DNA from: Craterostigma plantagineum
Lineage: Eukaryota > Streptophyta > Magnoliopsida > Lamiales > Linderniaceae
Direction: 5' to 3'
Assembly: GCA_027422505.1 (NCBI GenBank)
Contig: JAPQWV010000012.1
Coordinates: 24,257,501 to 24,321,500 of the forward strand
DNA length: 64,000 nt
Every line of letters begins with the position of its first letter. Position 1 is the first letter of the stretch. The position numbers and the translations under genes were made by a program. Shown here one piece after another: positions 44,504 through 58,106 of this stretch. Below the pieces are notes generated by a model that saw only the letters and a program-made list of their open reading frames with translations, searched no databases and was not told the origin of the DNA.

Positions 44504-47500
44504 TGTAACGACCCTAGCAATCGCTACCATTTCTAACGTAATTCTAAGTGTCTAGTGATATGATAACTTAGAAGATACGAAAATACGGTAGAAATTTTTT
44601 TCCTTTTTGTGAAGGAACATTGTTACTTTACATGTCAAAAGAATGTCAAAAGAACGCTTCCAAATTTTTCCTAATTTCATTCTAGTCTATCTACATGTGT
44701 CGTGTCTACATTCGCAGCAAAAGTACTCCTATGCGCCCGGCCTCACAGGTCGTCGTCCACGTACACACCACCCCCAAAAGACGCTCGGAAGCTTCAAAAG
44801 ATGCCTTGCCGGCTAGGCAGTCACGCACCGTGATCAGATGAACCTACAACACACAAAACGTGGGATGAGCTTATATAGCCCAGTGTAACGACCCGTCCCA
44901 TACCAGGTGTCACTATAGCATCTGTCCCTACCGGGACCAGTGGGGTTGGGCCCACCACACTCCGACTGATAGTCTAGCCCCACTGTACCACCATTTAACC
45001 TTTTAGCGTGCTTCGTGCACTCGCTCACACTCACCCTGAGAAACTTCCCAGGGGGTCACCCATCCCTAGATTGCCCCAAGTCAAGCACGCTTAACTTCGG
45101 AGTTTCTATAGATGGACTCCCGAAAAGGTAGGTCGACCTTGGTGATATGAGTAGTACTATCAATTCTATTATACGATTCTTAGCCTGACACGCCCATACA
45201 TTGTCAGTCTCAGGATCCCCTCTCATTCGGGTGTCGGATCGGTTCGTTCATGTACCCCTTCGCCTAGAAGCCTTGCCAAGAGCCGCTCCTTGTCCGTGCA
45301 CCCTGGCACCGGCGATCACTCCCCGCCCTCTTCGGCCCCGGGCGTCACATGCCCACCAGCTTCCGCCTGGTTCGTCCCCGAACCAGCACCGTACTGCGAG
45401 AGGTTGTGCTCTGATACCACCTGTAACGACCCGTCCCATACCAGGTGTCACTATAGCATCTGTCCCTACCGGGACCAGTGGGGTTGGGCCCACCACACTC
45501 CGACTGATAGTCTAGCCCCACTGTACCACCATTTAACCTTTTAGCGTGCTTCGTGCACTCGCTCACACTCACCCTGAGAAACTTCCCAGGGGGTCACCCA
45601 TCCCTAGATTGCCCCAAGTCAAGCACGCTTAACTTCGGAGTTTCTATAGATGGACTCCCGAAAAGGTAGGTCGACCTTGGTGATATGAGTAGTACTATCA
45701 ATTCTATTATACGATTCTTAGCCTGACACGCCCATACATTGTCAGTCTCAGGATCCCCTCTCATTCGGGTGTCGGATCGGTTCGTTCATGTACCCCTTCG
45801 CCTAGAAGCCTTGCCAAGAGCCGCTCCTTGTCCGTGCACCCTGGCACCGGCGATCACTCCCCGCCCTCTTCGGCCCCGGGCGTCACACCCAGTAAGTGAA
45901 ACTTATGCATGCAGTGCCCGTGTCATGACTTGCATAGGCATATACGCCAATACTCATTTATCCCCATGTCATGTCTTGTCTTGTCATGTCTTGTCATGTC
46001 TTATAGGATCCCTAATACACGTCTCTTGTCTTGCACGTGTCTTATATTGTAGGGTCCTCGGCAATTTCTGCCACGAGGGCATTCGCCCGATTTACACGTC
46101 TCATGTCTTGCATGTGTCTTGTCATGATATCGGTGACGTAGAAGTCACCTCGTAGCATAAAAAGGCCGTACCACACGTCTCTTGTCTTGCACGTGTGTTA
46201 TCATAGTAATATTAGTAACCACACGTCTCTTGTCTTGCACGTGTGTTGTTTAGTAGTGAGTAGTAAATTATCGTTAGCAACTATTTGTCGCGCCCCGGCG
46301 ATCATGCATATCTCTTGTCATGTCATGTCATGTTATGTCATAAAACCCTCGTGAGACTCGTGTACGCTCGTGAAATGCATGTATGAAATGCCAAATGACT
46401 TGTCATGCCATGTCATGTATCGTGTAATTCATGCCATGTCATAATTCACATAGATTTATAGAAGCACGTAGCCACGTAAGAAATGCACACATACTTTTAT
46501 GTGTTGTAGTTGAAAAGTCCCACTTACCTGTCGTCCGAGCGTAATTAATATCCTCCCCGTTAGCTCCTAACGTACGACCTTTTAGAATAAAAGGGTTATG
46601 ACGTTAGTACTATTGCTTTCCTTGGCTAGTTCGTCGAAATAATAATTTTCATCATACTTAGTTATCTAAGCTTGTATTAATTCCCTAGACTCCACACCAC
46701 TCGATTTGCCTTATTAAATTTTCCCAAGTCAATCGATTCCTATTCCGTATTATATTTAAATAGAGTTCTCGGCCTTTTGATAAATTTCTAAGTTAGAGAA
46801 TTTAAATTTCTTTTGTGAAAGGCTCGGCGAAAGTCGTTTGATTTTTATTTGGTTTCGCCCGACTTTACATGTGTGGGATTTTAACTTGATTTTGGCAGAG
46901 ATCTCGATATGCTCTTCCAAGATAGATTTCGATTTGTGTTATTAGGTAGACCTCGACATTATATATCTAAAGATGTCGAGTTTTCATGATTTCGACACTT
47001 ATATGGTTATCGCTTAAAAGTATCGAGGTGGATGAAACATTACATCTCGACATCATACTGAAAGGATTCGACATTGTCTTAGATATCGACATGGGTTGAA
47101 AATCTCGACATTTACTAAAGAGCCTCGAGCTATGTTTTAGATGGATATCGACATTGTTGGGAAAATCTCGATGTTGTGTTTCGACATTTGGGCTAAAGGG
47201 TTTCGACATCTTTCCATAGCATCTCGACTTTTTACTCAGCATTATATCTATCCTTTTCGACATTTCAGTTTAAACATCTCAATATAGGCCTTAAGTTCAG
47301 TCTCGACATTTATGGTTTGTGTAAGAATTCGACATTTCGCTATTTAAGGATCTCGACTTTTTTAGGGAAAAATTGCGAGCTATTACTTTCAACATAAATC
47401 TCGAATCCCAAACTGAATCTCGACATGGGTTTTTGAATAAATGTCGGGTTGTCTCTTAAATGTCGAGATAATATAATAGGGTTTCGATAACTTTCTTGAA

Positions 47501-48765
47501 GACCAATCTCGACATTTTTAACTATCTAGCTTCGACATTGCCTTTCGACATTTGCAGAAAATGTCGACATGAATCAACCTAAATCTCGACATTTTCATTG
47601 GTTCTCGATATTTCCTCTAGCTCGACATTTTTCATAGCTTCGACATTTTTAGCTTTAACGTCTCGACATTTATACTTAATTCTACTCGATATTGAGCTCG
47701 ACTTTAATGTCGACATTTAGCTCGACATTTCATCTATTTCATTCGACATTTATCATCATCTTCATTCTTCGTCGTTCATCATCCCATCGAAACACGATTC
47801 TAAGCTTATTCTACCCAACATTTATCTAGATTCGAGGAAATCTTTGGCTATGGAATTTCGTCCAAGTTTAGGGCTTTAGCCATCCATAATACATGTAAAT
47901 TCCTACCTAAATCACGAATTTAGCTAAAATCTCTAATACAAGAAATCGAAATGGTTTAGGAAATTTCCATCACTTACTTCTTTCGAAGTTCCAAGCTTGG
48001 CTTGAAGTGTCCCTTGCATTTTTCTTCTCTCGGCTCTTACTTCTTTCCCCTCTTCTTTTCGTGAGTTCTTAGCTAGGGTATGGAGTTTTGAAAGGTTTAT
48101 TTTCTAAGATGTTTTCATAGGTTGAGGGGTGATATTTAGAGTTGTCGTGGGTCTTCCCTAAATTAGGGAATTATTGCCTCCCCACTTGTTTTGTTCATTT
48201 TGGGCTCAATTACATGTTTAGCCCACCTAGATATTCCTTATAAATAAATGCATGATCCAAAGTAATTTCCTAGCCCAATTCCTTTATAGCTTTTATTATT
48301 TCCTAAATTCCCTTATTCCTTATACAACAACCATTTCTAAGTTCCTACTCAATTTACACCAAGTTAATATTTTATACCATGAACTTAACATAACATATAA
48401 TTAATGCACCGAGTGTCATACTACCACATGATTGCGCATAATTCATAAGTCACATATGCACCTAATTTCGTATCATTACACGTAATTCATATAATCGACT
48501 GGGCACGACATTCAACTGATTACTTAAGCACATAATCATGTACACAAAATTCATGACATCGTGCGGTCACTTAATCGATCCATGAAATGTACGTAAGTCA
48601 CATGCAACATGTAATATGTGCATGTAAAGCACCTATATCATGTAGCACATGATCATACATATTCAATGTGCACAAAATTCATATAAAACCTCGTACACCC
48701 ATAATTAATCATTTTCACTCTTAATTATACCGTAGATCCCGTAATTAAATTTTATGGGTCTTACA
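44504..48765 (-). repeat. Gypsy-A LTR, duplicate
   Basis: This is the counterpart of 31723-35979, with the same nested TRIM and the same TCGACATTT field (46880-47780). Confidence 0.75.
44884..45887 (-). mobile_element. Minimal 5S-TRIM in duplicated gypsy-A LTR
   Basis: This is the counterpart of 32103-33104, with the same CCCAG target duplication (44879-44883 and 45888-45892). It differs from copy 1 by a few single-base indels. Confidence 0.92.
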
Positions 48766-49727
48766 TCCTCCCCCCCTTAAAAGAATTTCGTCCCCGAAAT
48801 TCCGTTAGCTGGGATAAGTCGGGCGACGATGGTAGGGAGTTGTGCTAGTTCATTAGTTAGATGATAGAACATCACCTAATTGCTCGCAAAGGTATTTCCT
48901 TTCTAGGAAAAATAAAAGGAGTGAATTCTCGCAAAAGCGGATGAGTTTCCCGAACTTTGCACTTCTAAGAAGGAAAGTTGACCTTAGCCCGTCGGTCGTC
49001 TCGATCTAACATTAGAAATTAGATAAGGCGTGAAAACAAAAAGGGAATAGGATTCCGTCTTTGGCATCCTCGTGCCTACAACTTATCGTGGCCTTCCTCC
49101 CTGATCTACCGATCATAATGATGACTACGATCTCGTGGTAGGAGACGTAAGTATTTTCTCTAAGCGGTTAGGTTACAGCGTGAGAAGGAAGACTATGATG
49201 AACTTGCGATGTATCCCTCTCTTTCTAGGAAACACGCCCAATTCTCATTCTTTAGGGTGAAAAGTAATCTTCGTGTAGCGACGAGGAATAAAATGTTCGA
49301 TCTGGAGTAGAAGAAGAGAAGCGAACTCTATAAAGGTTAAATAAGATCTCTCCAATCGTCTTGGATTTAATGGCTGATTTCCTAACACGTAGGTAGGAAG
49401 AGTACTCAAGGTGGTCGAATCCTATATGGTTTCGAGGAGCTAAGGAAAATAACTAGAACTCTAACTCCAACCGATGTCAGAATCACTAGCATCCATCACA
49501 CTTCCATTGCACCTCTCTGATATTGGACCTATGGAGTCTTTGTTCCTTTACTAGGGAATTTAAATACGGTTTCCTATTTTGAAAGCTTATTTGTTAGGCT
49601 TCTGTTCGCATTGAATATCGAGCTGGCTCGATTAGATCGGCTAGAATTAATCCTGAGCCTCGCCACATAAGGGGTGAATGCAAAGGATGCATGGTCCTAG
49701 GTTCACTAGAATACAAGTTGAGGTTCA

Positions 49728-50321
49728 CTAAATGGATAGGGTACCTGCCGCCATAGGCGGGTTCTCTCCTGCTTCTTCCGCCGTGAGCATGTATACCCGA
49801 GCGGGTGCCGTCAACGGCTTGGCCTGATTTGCTCCCGGACTTCCCGATGCATTCTCTGGACAGGCTGCGGAGTAGTGGCCTGGCTTGCCACATTTAAAGC
49901 AGGTGGCATTTTGGGAGTAGCAGATGCCCGAATGTCGTCTTCCGCATCTCGGGCATGCTGGTATGGCGGGCTGAAAAGGTTGAGGCCTCCCCCGATTTGG
50001 GTTGGGCTGTTGGGGTGGTTCGGGCCTATTCTGAAAATTGGGTTTCGGGTCCTTGGGAATAAACGGCTTCTTCGGGGTGTTCCCGTCCCCTCTAAGTCCT
50101 TGTACTAACTTCCTTTTTGCCTCATGAGCTTGTGCAATTCTCATTTCAGCTTGTTCAGCCACCATAGCACGTTCCGCGACTTGAGCGTAAGTAGCCCCTT
50201 GGAGTCCGGCCATGCTTACATCACGGTATAGCTCCGGCTTCAGTCCTTCCAAGAATCGTTCGATTTTCAGTGAGTCCGTGCTCACCATATGGGCCGCAAA
50301 CCGGGACAGTTTGCGTGTTGT
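49728..50321 (-). pseudogene. Gypsy-A gag fragment, duplicate (frame intact but N-terminus lost)
   Basis: The frame is open from the LSRFAAHMVSTD phrase to the stop and retains both zinc-knuckle motifs. It lacks the single-base deletion seen in copy 1 near 37290. It still has no gag N-terminal half. Confidence 0.85.
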
Positions 50322-50520
50322 ATTTCCTGTAACGACCCGTCCCATACCGGGTGAGTCCATGCTCACCATATGGGCCGTGGGTGAACTCAATTGTATCGCA
50401 TGTTTGCGTGTTGTATTTCCATATGGGCCGTGGTGAACTCAATTGTATCGCAAGTTTGCACCCACGAATGTCTTCCGTGGGTGAACTCAATTGTATCGCA
50501 TGTTTGCGTGTTGTATTTCC

Positions 50521-51520
50521 TGTAACGACCCGTCCCATACCGGGTGTCACTGTAGCATCGGTCCCTACCGGGACCAGTGGGGTTGGGCCCACCATACTCC
50601 GACTGATAGTCTGGCCCCACTGTACCACCATTTAACCTTTTAGCGTGCTTCGTGCACTCGCTCACACGCACCCTGAGAAACTTCCCAGGGGTCACCCATC
50701 CCTAGATTGCCCCAAGTCAAGCACGCTTAACTTCGGAGTTTCTATAGATGGACTCCCGAAAAGGTAGGTCGACCTTGGTGATATGAGTAGTACTATCAAT
50801 TCTTTTATACGATTCTTAGCCTGACACGCCCATACATTGTCAGTCTCAGGATCCCCTCTCATTCTGGTGTTGGATCGGTTCGTTCATGTACCCCTTCGCC
50901 TAGAAGCCTGCCAGGAGCCGCTCATTGTCCGTGCACCCTGGCACCGGCGATCACTCCCCGCCCTCTTCGGCCCCGGGCGTCACATGCCCACCAGCTTCCG
51001 CCTGGTTCATCCCCGAACCAGCACCGTACTGCGAGAGGTTGTGCTCTGATACCACCTGTAACGACCCGTCCCATACCGGGTGTCACTGTAGCATCGGTCC
51101 CTACCGGGACCAGTGGGGTTGGGCCCACCATACTCCGACTGATAGTCTGGCCCCACTGTACCACCATTTAACCTTTTAGCGTGATTCGTGCACTCGCTCA
51201 CACGCACCCTGAGAAACTTCCCAGGGGGCACCCATCCCTAGATTGCCCCAAGTCAAGCACGCTTAACTTCGGAGTTTCTATAGATGGACTCCCGAAAAGG
51301 TAGGTCGACCTTGGTGATATGAGTAGTACTATCAATTCTTTTATACGATTCTTAGCCTGACACGCCCATACATTGTCAGTCTCAGGATCCCCTCTCATTC
51401 TGGTGTTGGATCGGTTCGTTCATGTACCCCTTCGCCTAGAAGCCTGCCAGGAGCCGCTCATTGTCCGTGCACCCTGGCACCGGCGATCACTCCCCGCCCT
51501 CTTCGGCCCCGGGCGTCACA
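50521..51520 (-). mobile_element. Minimal 5S-TRIM, duplicate of 37735-38735
   Basis: It has the same LTR-interior-LTR structure and the same odd flanks as the copy at 37735. Confidence 0.9.
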
Positions 51521-51715
51521 GATGGTGAGCACGGACTCACCCACGGCCCATATGGTGAGCACGGACTCACCCACGGCCCATATGGTGAACTTATAATGAG
51601 TTCCGAAACCTAGGCGTTCTTGAAGTTCGGTGTTTTAAGGCGTACCACTTTCTGGGTTAGGAATAATTTATAAAGCTGATCTTGATAGTATAAATACCTA
51701 CTGTTAGGGTTTTCT

Positions 51716-53076
51716 GGGAGAATCACGATATTTAGAAGATTTCGATAGATATAGTATAAAGATCTCGAGATATGTAGTAGGAACTCGAAATGAATAATAG
51801 GTCGGTGATAGAAAGATATCGAGATATATATACGACAAAGATGTCGAGATATGAACTAAAGAAGGAACTCGAGATGTATCGTATAAAAAGAGTTCGACAT
51901 TGTGTGAAGAATTCGACATATGGTCTCGAGATTTATTTTTTTTTTTTTTACAAAGGAGCTCGACATTTATTCTTCTCTCACTTAGTAGCTCGACATTTCG
52001 TAAAGTTTCGATATATGTGTCTCGACATTTATAATTGCTTTAGAAGAACTTGACATTTGTTCTTAGAAGGTTTCGATATTTTAATAAGTAATCGTGATAG
52101 ACTATGAATTAATAAATTTCGACATTTAAAACTGATACAAACACTTCGACATTTACAAAGTATCGACATTTAACTAGGTCTCGACATCTACTATCAATTC
52201 GACATTTACCATGCATAAGTTAATTCGACAAAAGTTAAGTATCGACATTTAATTAGGTCTCGACATCTTTTACCTCAATTCGACATTTTCAATGTTATTT
52301 TAACTAGCCAAGTCTCGACATTTCTCCATGCCATTTCGACATTTAATACTTCTAACCAATCTCGACATTTAACCCCAACAAAATTTTCGGCACTAAGTAG
52401 CTCTCAACAAATTAGGGTTTTCACCATTTAGGGTTTTCGTGATTTTAGGATTTTGATAATTTTAGGGTTTTGATAAATTTTAGCATTTTCGATATTTATG
52501 TGACTTAGTAAATTTATTAATATGAAAATATTTATTATATTCAGAGGATCGCTATATAGGGACTACATCGGACTTTTTATTTGACGCTAGCAGGAGGACA
52601 GGTAGGTGGATCATCCATCTACGATACGTAAACACGAATGTGAATTTATGTGTTTCCATGAGATTCTGTGATTTACGTGATTTATATGATTTACGTGTTT
52701 ACATGTTTTACGGACATTTTATAAATCATGCTTTTATGAGATTTTGTGAACATGCATGGCATGTGCATATCACGGAAGGGGGAGATATGGTTGTACCGTA
52801 GGATGACGGTAAGGATATGAGATATTGACGTATGGGGTAGATTGAGATTATTAAGACGACTTGTTAGGCTCACAGATTACCTGGCCGAGACAGACGTGAT
52901 CGATCTGTCTACTCGGATGTGGTCGGTTCGAGGTGCAAAACGCCAGATGATTATATATATATATATGGATACGGGCTTTATCGCCCATGATTTATTGTGG
53001 AAGAGACGACCTGGTAGGTGGCCATTGACGTGATCGATCAGTGCACTACCGGCGTAGCTTACCGCTGATTACGGGT
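51716..53076. repeat. Left arm of inverted repeat, duplicate
   Basis: This is the counterpart of 38930-40290. Its inverted partner is about 53116-54666. Confidence 0.68.
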
Positions 53077-53108
53077 GGAATCACGTGACCACCCATGATA
53101 TTTATTGC

Positions 53109-55914
53109 GCGCGTGAGCCTAACCATGGGCCCCCAATATTGGGCCTAAGGCCCAATACACTCTATCACTCGCCCACAGGTCGTCATCCATGTACAGCCCC
53201 GCCCTCAAAAGCCCATGGAAGCTCCGATAGCCAGCCTCGATCATCGATTTCCTACAACACGCAAACACTGAGCTATTGCCCAGTAGGTGAAATAGTGCAT
53301 GCACGTGTGACTCGCTCACGCTCACTCACCCCCAATTCTTACCAATGCAATGCCACTCACTATCACTCATCACAACCGGGATACACTCACCACCTCACAA
53401 CGGGCCCCGGGCTTCATACTGTGCACCATCACGCGAAATCACTACCACGATCACGAACACTACCACAACACGATCACAACACTACGGCAGTGGCCTACAC
53501 CGAGCAGCCTCCCTGAGCCGTATCAGGTCACACTCTCGGGTCGCCTCTTCTGCCAATGCGGTGCCCACGCTGGTAGCCTACACTAGGTCCCGTAAGGGTA
53601 CCCAGGTCGCAACCTCCAGGTCGCCTCCTTCCGCATGCGACAGCGTGGCCTACACTAGCTAGCCTACTTGGGGATGTCCCAAGTCGCTCCTTTCTAGGTC
53701 GCCCGCAGTCTGCCGCATAATGTCCAACGGGCCAACGGCTCACCGTCACAGGCGCTGGTGCACAGCAGATGCCCACACTCACGTGACTCCTCTACGGGTC
53801 GACAGCCAATATCGGCTACTCACTCACTAGGTACAATACAGTACCACCGTTCCACCACGGTAGACTCCGTGAAATGACGTGTAATGCACATGCAGGCATT
53901 TACGTGATAATACATGAAACGTGATGCCACATGAAATGCACGTAAAACATGTAAAACACATAATTCACCGAAGCACATAAAATCACATAATTATCAAATA
54001 AGTGTTTACGCGTTGTAGATGGATATTCCACCTACCTGTCCTCCTGATATCGTTGGTCAAGGAATCTGGTGGAATCCGTAAATGTCGAACCTCTAAATAA
54101 ATAAATATTATTAGTATATGTGCTAGTTCTCGAAAATCCTAAAATTTATAAAACCTAAAAATAATGACATTCTTAAAGATACATAAATCGTAGAATATTA
54201 AAAACCCTAGAAATAGCAAATTCTAAAATACTAAAAATTTATTAAGGTTTTAACTATTAAAATTATGTTAAGAGTCGAAACATTTAAACATTGTCGAAAT
54301 CTATATCCAATAAATGTCGAGTTTTTACAATCATGCTTACAGGAAAATGTCGAGACATATTATATTAAGAAATGTCGAGACATATCGAATCCTATAAAAT
54401 GTCGAAGTCTATTTCTTAAAAATGTCGAAGGCCTTATAAAATATCGAGACCTCTAAATATAAATGCCGAGATTATTAAAATAAAATGTCGAGTTACCAAG
54501 TGAGAAAAGAATAAATGTCGAGGTATGATATATAAATGTCGATACGGTTTTTGGTGAATTTCGAGATGAGTCATAAGTAGATCTCGACATAATTTCAAGG
54601 GGCATGTCGATATTATTATTATAAGCTAAATGTCGAGATGTGTTTCGACATTACAAGGGTTTCACTTAACACGTGATATATTAATATTTCATATTCATAT
54701 TTCACGAATTTAGCTTATCCTAATACTTGAAATTCTTATAATTCACAAAATTCATTTCACTAATGATCCATGAGGTACAGTTCGTGAAGTTTATAGTTCA
54801 CGATTCCAAAACACCTTTAATATTTAGAACTGCTAGACTTTTCGATCAAAACTTAATTCTTCCAAGAACAGTTTGCTTATCTTAAGAACCTGAAATATTT
54901 TCTTCAAAACTCTCGACATAGTAGAATTTATATGAAACCTAATCTCATGGAACTTTTACACCTAATATAATTAGGATACATAAATCATACGTTAAAGCAT
55001 ATAAATAGTAGGATAGAATTGTACCTTCCCAGCTTTAGTTTAATCTGTTCTCGAGTCCTTAATTGGAGTTCTAAGCTTACGAGGGTTTTTATCAATTGAA
55101 AGGTTTCTTTCTACTTTATCTTCTTCTTGCGTGCAACCTTAGACAAATGACAAGGATATACATAATTACTAATCCTTATCCTATGTGATATTTGTTATAT
55201 TATTATTACTTTTATCTTCACTTCCCAACTAAGTCTTCGATTGTTGCTCCTTAACAATTTCCTTATTTCATCATTTTATTATTTATGTGAGTTTACCTTT
55301 TGAATAAGTTTCCAAACTTGTATATTTTAAATTTCGAAAATCTTTTCTTATTAAATCCCTTTATATATATGTTCCATAGAACGATTTCTAAATCTCGCTC
55401 AAACTTCTTACTAAGTTAGTTCTCCTAATGATAATTAAGCCCATATAGGACTGTATCACACGTAGCATGAAATCAGATAGACACATAATATACATGTAAA
55501 CATATAATATTAATTCATGCCATCTCGAAATTTGCACATAAGTCCAAATGTAATACCTTGGGCCTATTTCATGCCTTCTTTACTCGGCGTTTTAGTCTCC
55601 ATAGATATTATAATCGATCGATTCCTAACCTTACCCTAAATCGATCGAACCTTAGTCCTAAACTCCAATCGATAGAAACTAGCCTTTACTATTTAAAATG
55701 TTAGCTACATTCTTCTAAGTCTTAATATTTTTACATAAGTCATATAACATTTAACACATATATCATGTAGTCATATAAGTACATAAGTCACATAAAGGCA
55801 TTAAAGCATCGTATCAACCAAATTCCTAACTTCTTTATTTAATAAATCCAACGAAGTTTGTAATTTATTGCTAATTAAATCGTAAATCCCGTGATTAGAT
55901 TTTACGGGTATTAC
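53109..55914 (-). repeat. Gypsy-B 3' LTR, duplicate
   Basis: This is the counterpart of 40323-43128. It precedes the polypurine tract and the full-length gag of gypsy-B, so it is the 3' LTR of that element. Confidence 0.62.
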
Positions 55915-56233
55915 ATCCTTCCCCCCTTAAAAAGAATTTCGTCCCCGAAATTACGCCGACCGGAATAACACGGGGCATCGATTTCTTTTATCCTTACAGG
56001 GGTTTTGGATGTATTTGTTGTCGCAGTTCTCGTATTCGGGAAAAGCAAACGATAACCCTCATTTTTTTGAAAATTTACCATTCTTATCTGGAATCATTAT
56101 TCTTTGATTTTCGGCTGTTTCTTGCTACTCAACTTAGTAACCATTAAACAAACTATTTATTTATTATCCTATCTTACAGTACAAAATTTTCCGTTTTTAA
56201 GTTTACAAGTTCACAAAATGAGGGTATTCTATC

Positions 56234-57394
56234 TTACATATTCGGTTCTACCCCAGGTTGTTTTTCATCTTCTTCTGCAGTGAGGGTAAATACTCTAGGA
56301 AGTACCCTCGGAGGTTGGTTCGGCACAGGTTGTTGATTTCGTGCAGGGTTCGGATTAACTGGTGGATTCTCACGACAAAATCGCGAGATATGGCCCGCCT
56401 TTCCACAGTTGAAGCACTTGATATTAGGATTAGGACCGAAACAGACGCCGACATGTTGACGTCCACACAGGTGGCAAGTCGGCATCGGTTGTTTGGCCAG
56501 AGCATTGTTAGGTCTCGCATTCGGCCTTTGTTCCCATCTGGGTTCATTTGGCCTCCCGCGGTTTGGCTGATTAAGAGCATGATCGACCAATCGTTTCTTC
56601 TCGTTTCCTTCGCGACCGTATTGTCCCTGCTCCATCTTTCTCTTTGCTTCGCGATCTTTAGATAGCCTCGTCTCGGCTTCTTCGGCCACCAAAGCTCGTT
56701 CGGCAGCCTTAGCATAGGTCATATCTGGAGACCTCGTCACCGCGACATCTCGGTACAGTTCAGACTTCAGGCCAATTAGAAAACGTCCCACCTTAAGGTT
56801 GTCTGTCGCTACTATATGGGGAGCAAAGCGAGAAAGTTGCTCAAATTTGCGGATGTACTCCGCAACGGACATCCCGCCCTGACGTAGATTGATGAATTCC
56901 TCCATTTTCGTGTCACGGGCAGAAATGCTAAAATACTTTTCCTCGAAGAGCTCCTTAAAGCGCTCCCAGGTGATCGTGTTTGGATTCTCCATCGCTGTGA
57001 TGGTATCCCACCAGTATCCGGCATTTCCCCGGAGTTGAAAGGCAGCACATAGAACTTTCTCCTCTTCGGGAGTTCGGCTATATTGGAACGTGGATTCAAT
57101 AGTCCTAAGCCACTCACCCGCTGCAATTGGATCTACAGTGTCTTCGAAAATGGGTGGATTGAGTTTACGAAACCTATGCCCGATGGTTTCGGTTCTATCG
57201 ATCTGGGGCGACGTATGTCGCTCTGACGAATTCTGGTTACGGATCAAGGCATTAATTTGTTCGGATTGGAGCCGAACAAGATCTGCAAGTTGGGAAATTG
57301 TACGGTTCGAGTCATGTTCATCGGGACTGGTTTCCCTTTCCTCGTGGTGTTGTCGGCTTGATTCGCCATTAAACTCACTCCTAGTTCGTACCAT
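56234..57394 (-). CDS. gag: Gypsy-B Gag, full length, no pol
   Basis: 386 residues from ATG 57394. The retrotransposon gag domain of the chromovirus (Tekay/Del-like) type spans about residues 75-215 (PPIFEDTVDPIAAGEWL, FQLRGNAGYWWDT, LRQGGMSVAEYIRKFEQLSRF). A basic linker follows, then two zinc-binding motifs near residues 308-342 (CHLCGRQHVGVC and CFNCGKAGHISRFC). The protein would form the capsid shell. After its stop only about 320 bp separate it from the 3' LTR, so the element carries no protease, RT or integrase. This is a gag-only non-autonomous gypsy. No matching 5' LTR is seen upstream; another element's sequence begins near 57470. Confidence 0.9.
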   Translation of the reverse strand: MVRTRSEFNGESSRQHHEERETSPDEHDSNRTISQLADLVRLQSEQINALIRNQNSSERHTSPQIDRTETIGHRFRKLNPPIFEDTVDPIAAGEWLRTIESTFQYSRTPEEEKVLCAAFQLRGNAGYWWDTITAMENPNTITWERFKELFEEKYFSISARDTKMEEFINLRQGGMSVAEYIRKFEQLSRFAPHIVATDNLKVGRFLIGLKSELYRDVAVTRSPDMTYAKAAERALVAEEAETRLSKDREAKRKMEQGQYGREGNEKKRLVDHALNQPNRGRPNEPRWEQRPNARPNNALAKQPMPTCHLCGRQHVGVCFGPNPNIKCFNCGKAGHISRFCRENPPVNPNPARNQQPVPNQPPRVLPRVFTLTAEEDEKQPGVEPNM

Positions 57395-58106
57395 TTTATC
57401 CTACTAACTATAATCAAAGTTTCATATTAGCACATAAGAATTATCACATATACATAAACACTTACTGACGAGGCTGGGCTTCCATGCTTTTGAGCGGGCG
57501 TACATGGACAGTCTACAGAATCTATATGAACTTATCATATAGATTGGTAAAGTAAATGAAAATGAGATTCAGAGGGCCCTGTAGTTCCGGCTAAGAGCCC
57601 TTTTCATCACGGGACGTCTTCCGTGGGTCTTCATGTGCCCGCATGGAACTGGGCTTTTATCTTCCGTGGCCCTCTGGACCTCGACACGGAGCAAGGAGGT
57701 CCCGAATGTGGAGCTTAGGATCTTTTTGCCAGTGCGGAGCTGGGCTCTTAGGTCCCGCAGGGGGAGCTTCGGGTCTTCATCCTTTACTCCTCTCGATCAA
57801 GGTGGTGTTTAATGCATTACGTCTCAGGAGCTTCAATTGTGCTTTTGGCAGCTCCTATGGAGAGTAAGTCTAGCTTCTTCGGCAGAGAGGGATCTTCTCC
57901 CATCAATTCTAGGCGGTCACATCTAGTAGCCTCATCAAACTGTGAGTAGGAGTTTTTTTTTTGCACAAGATAGACTTCTTCCATCGGATTTTCCCGCGTC
58001 CTTCGTCTCATCCCGGCAGAAATAAGGAGAAGAAAAGAGAAATAGAAAACGTTAAGCACAACTTCGCACAACATAAGCAAAATTACTCACGCCTTCAACT
58101 CGGAGT
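57395..58106 (-). other. Interior leader of LTR element C and remnant gypsy-B leader
   Basis: Short repeated phrases (GAGCTGGGCTCTTAGGTCCCG and relatives) lie at 57570-57780. No coding region was recognised. The border between gypsy-B and element C lies somewhere near 57410-57480. Confidence 0.45.

Larger units (their letters stand above)
44062..56852. repeat. 12.78-kb tandem duplication, copy 2
   Basis: It parallels 31281-44061. It starts with a 5'-truncated TRIM LTR (44062-44502) and ends within the intact gypsy-B gag, where the sequence continues normally past the breakpoint. Confidence 0.9.

Noticed and set aside
29438..53782. Numerous 60-140-codon frames within TRIM LTRs and gypsy LTRs
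   Set aside because: They are shadows of GC-rich LTR sequence, repeat with each copy, and are interrupted differently in subfamilies.
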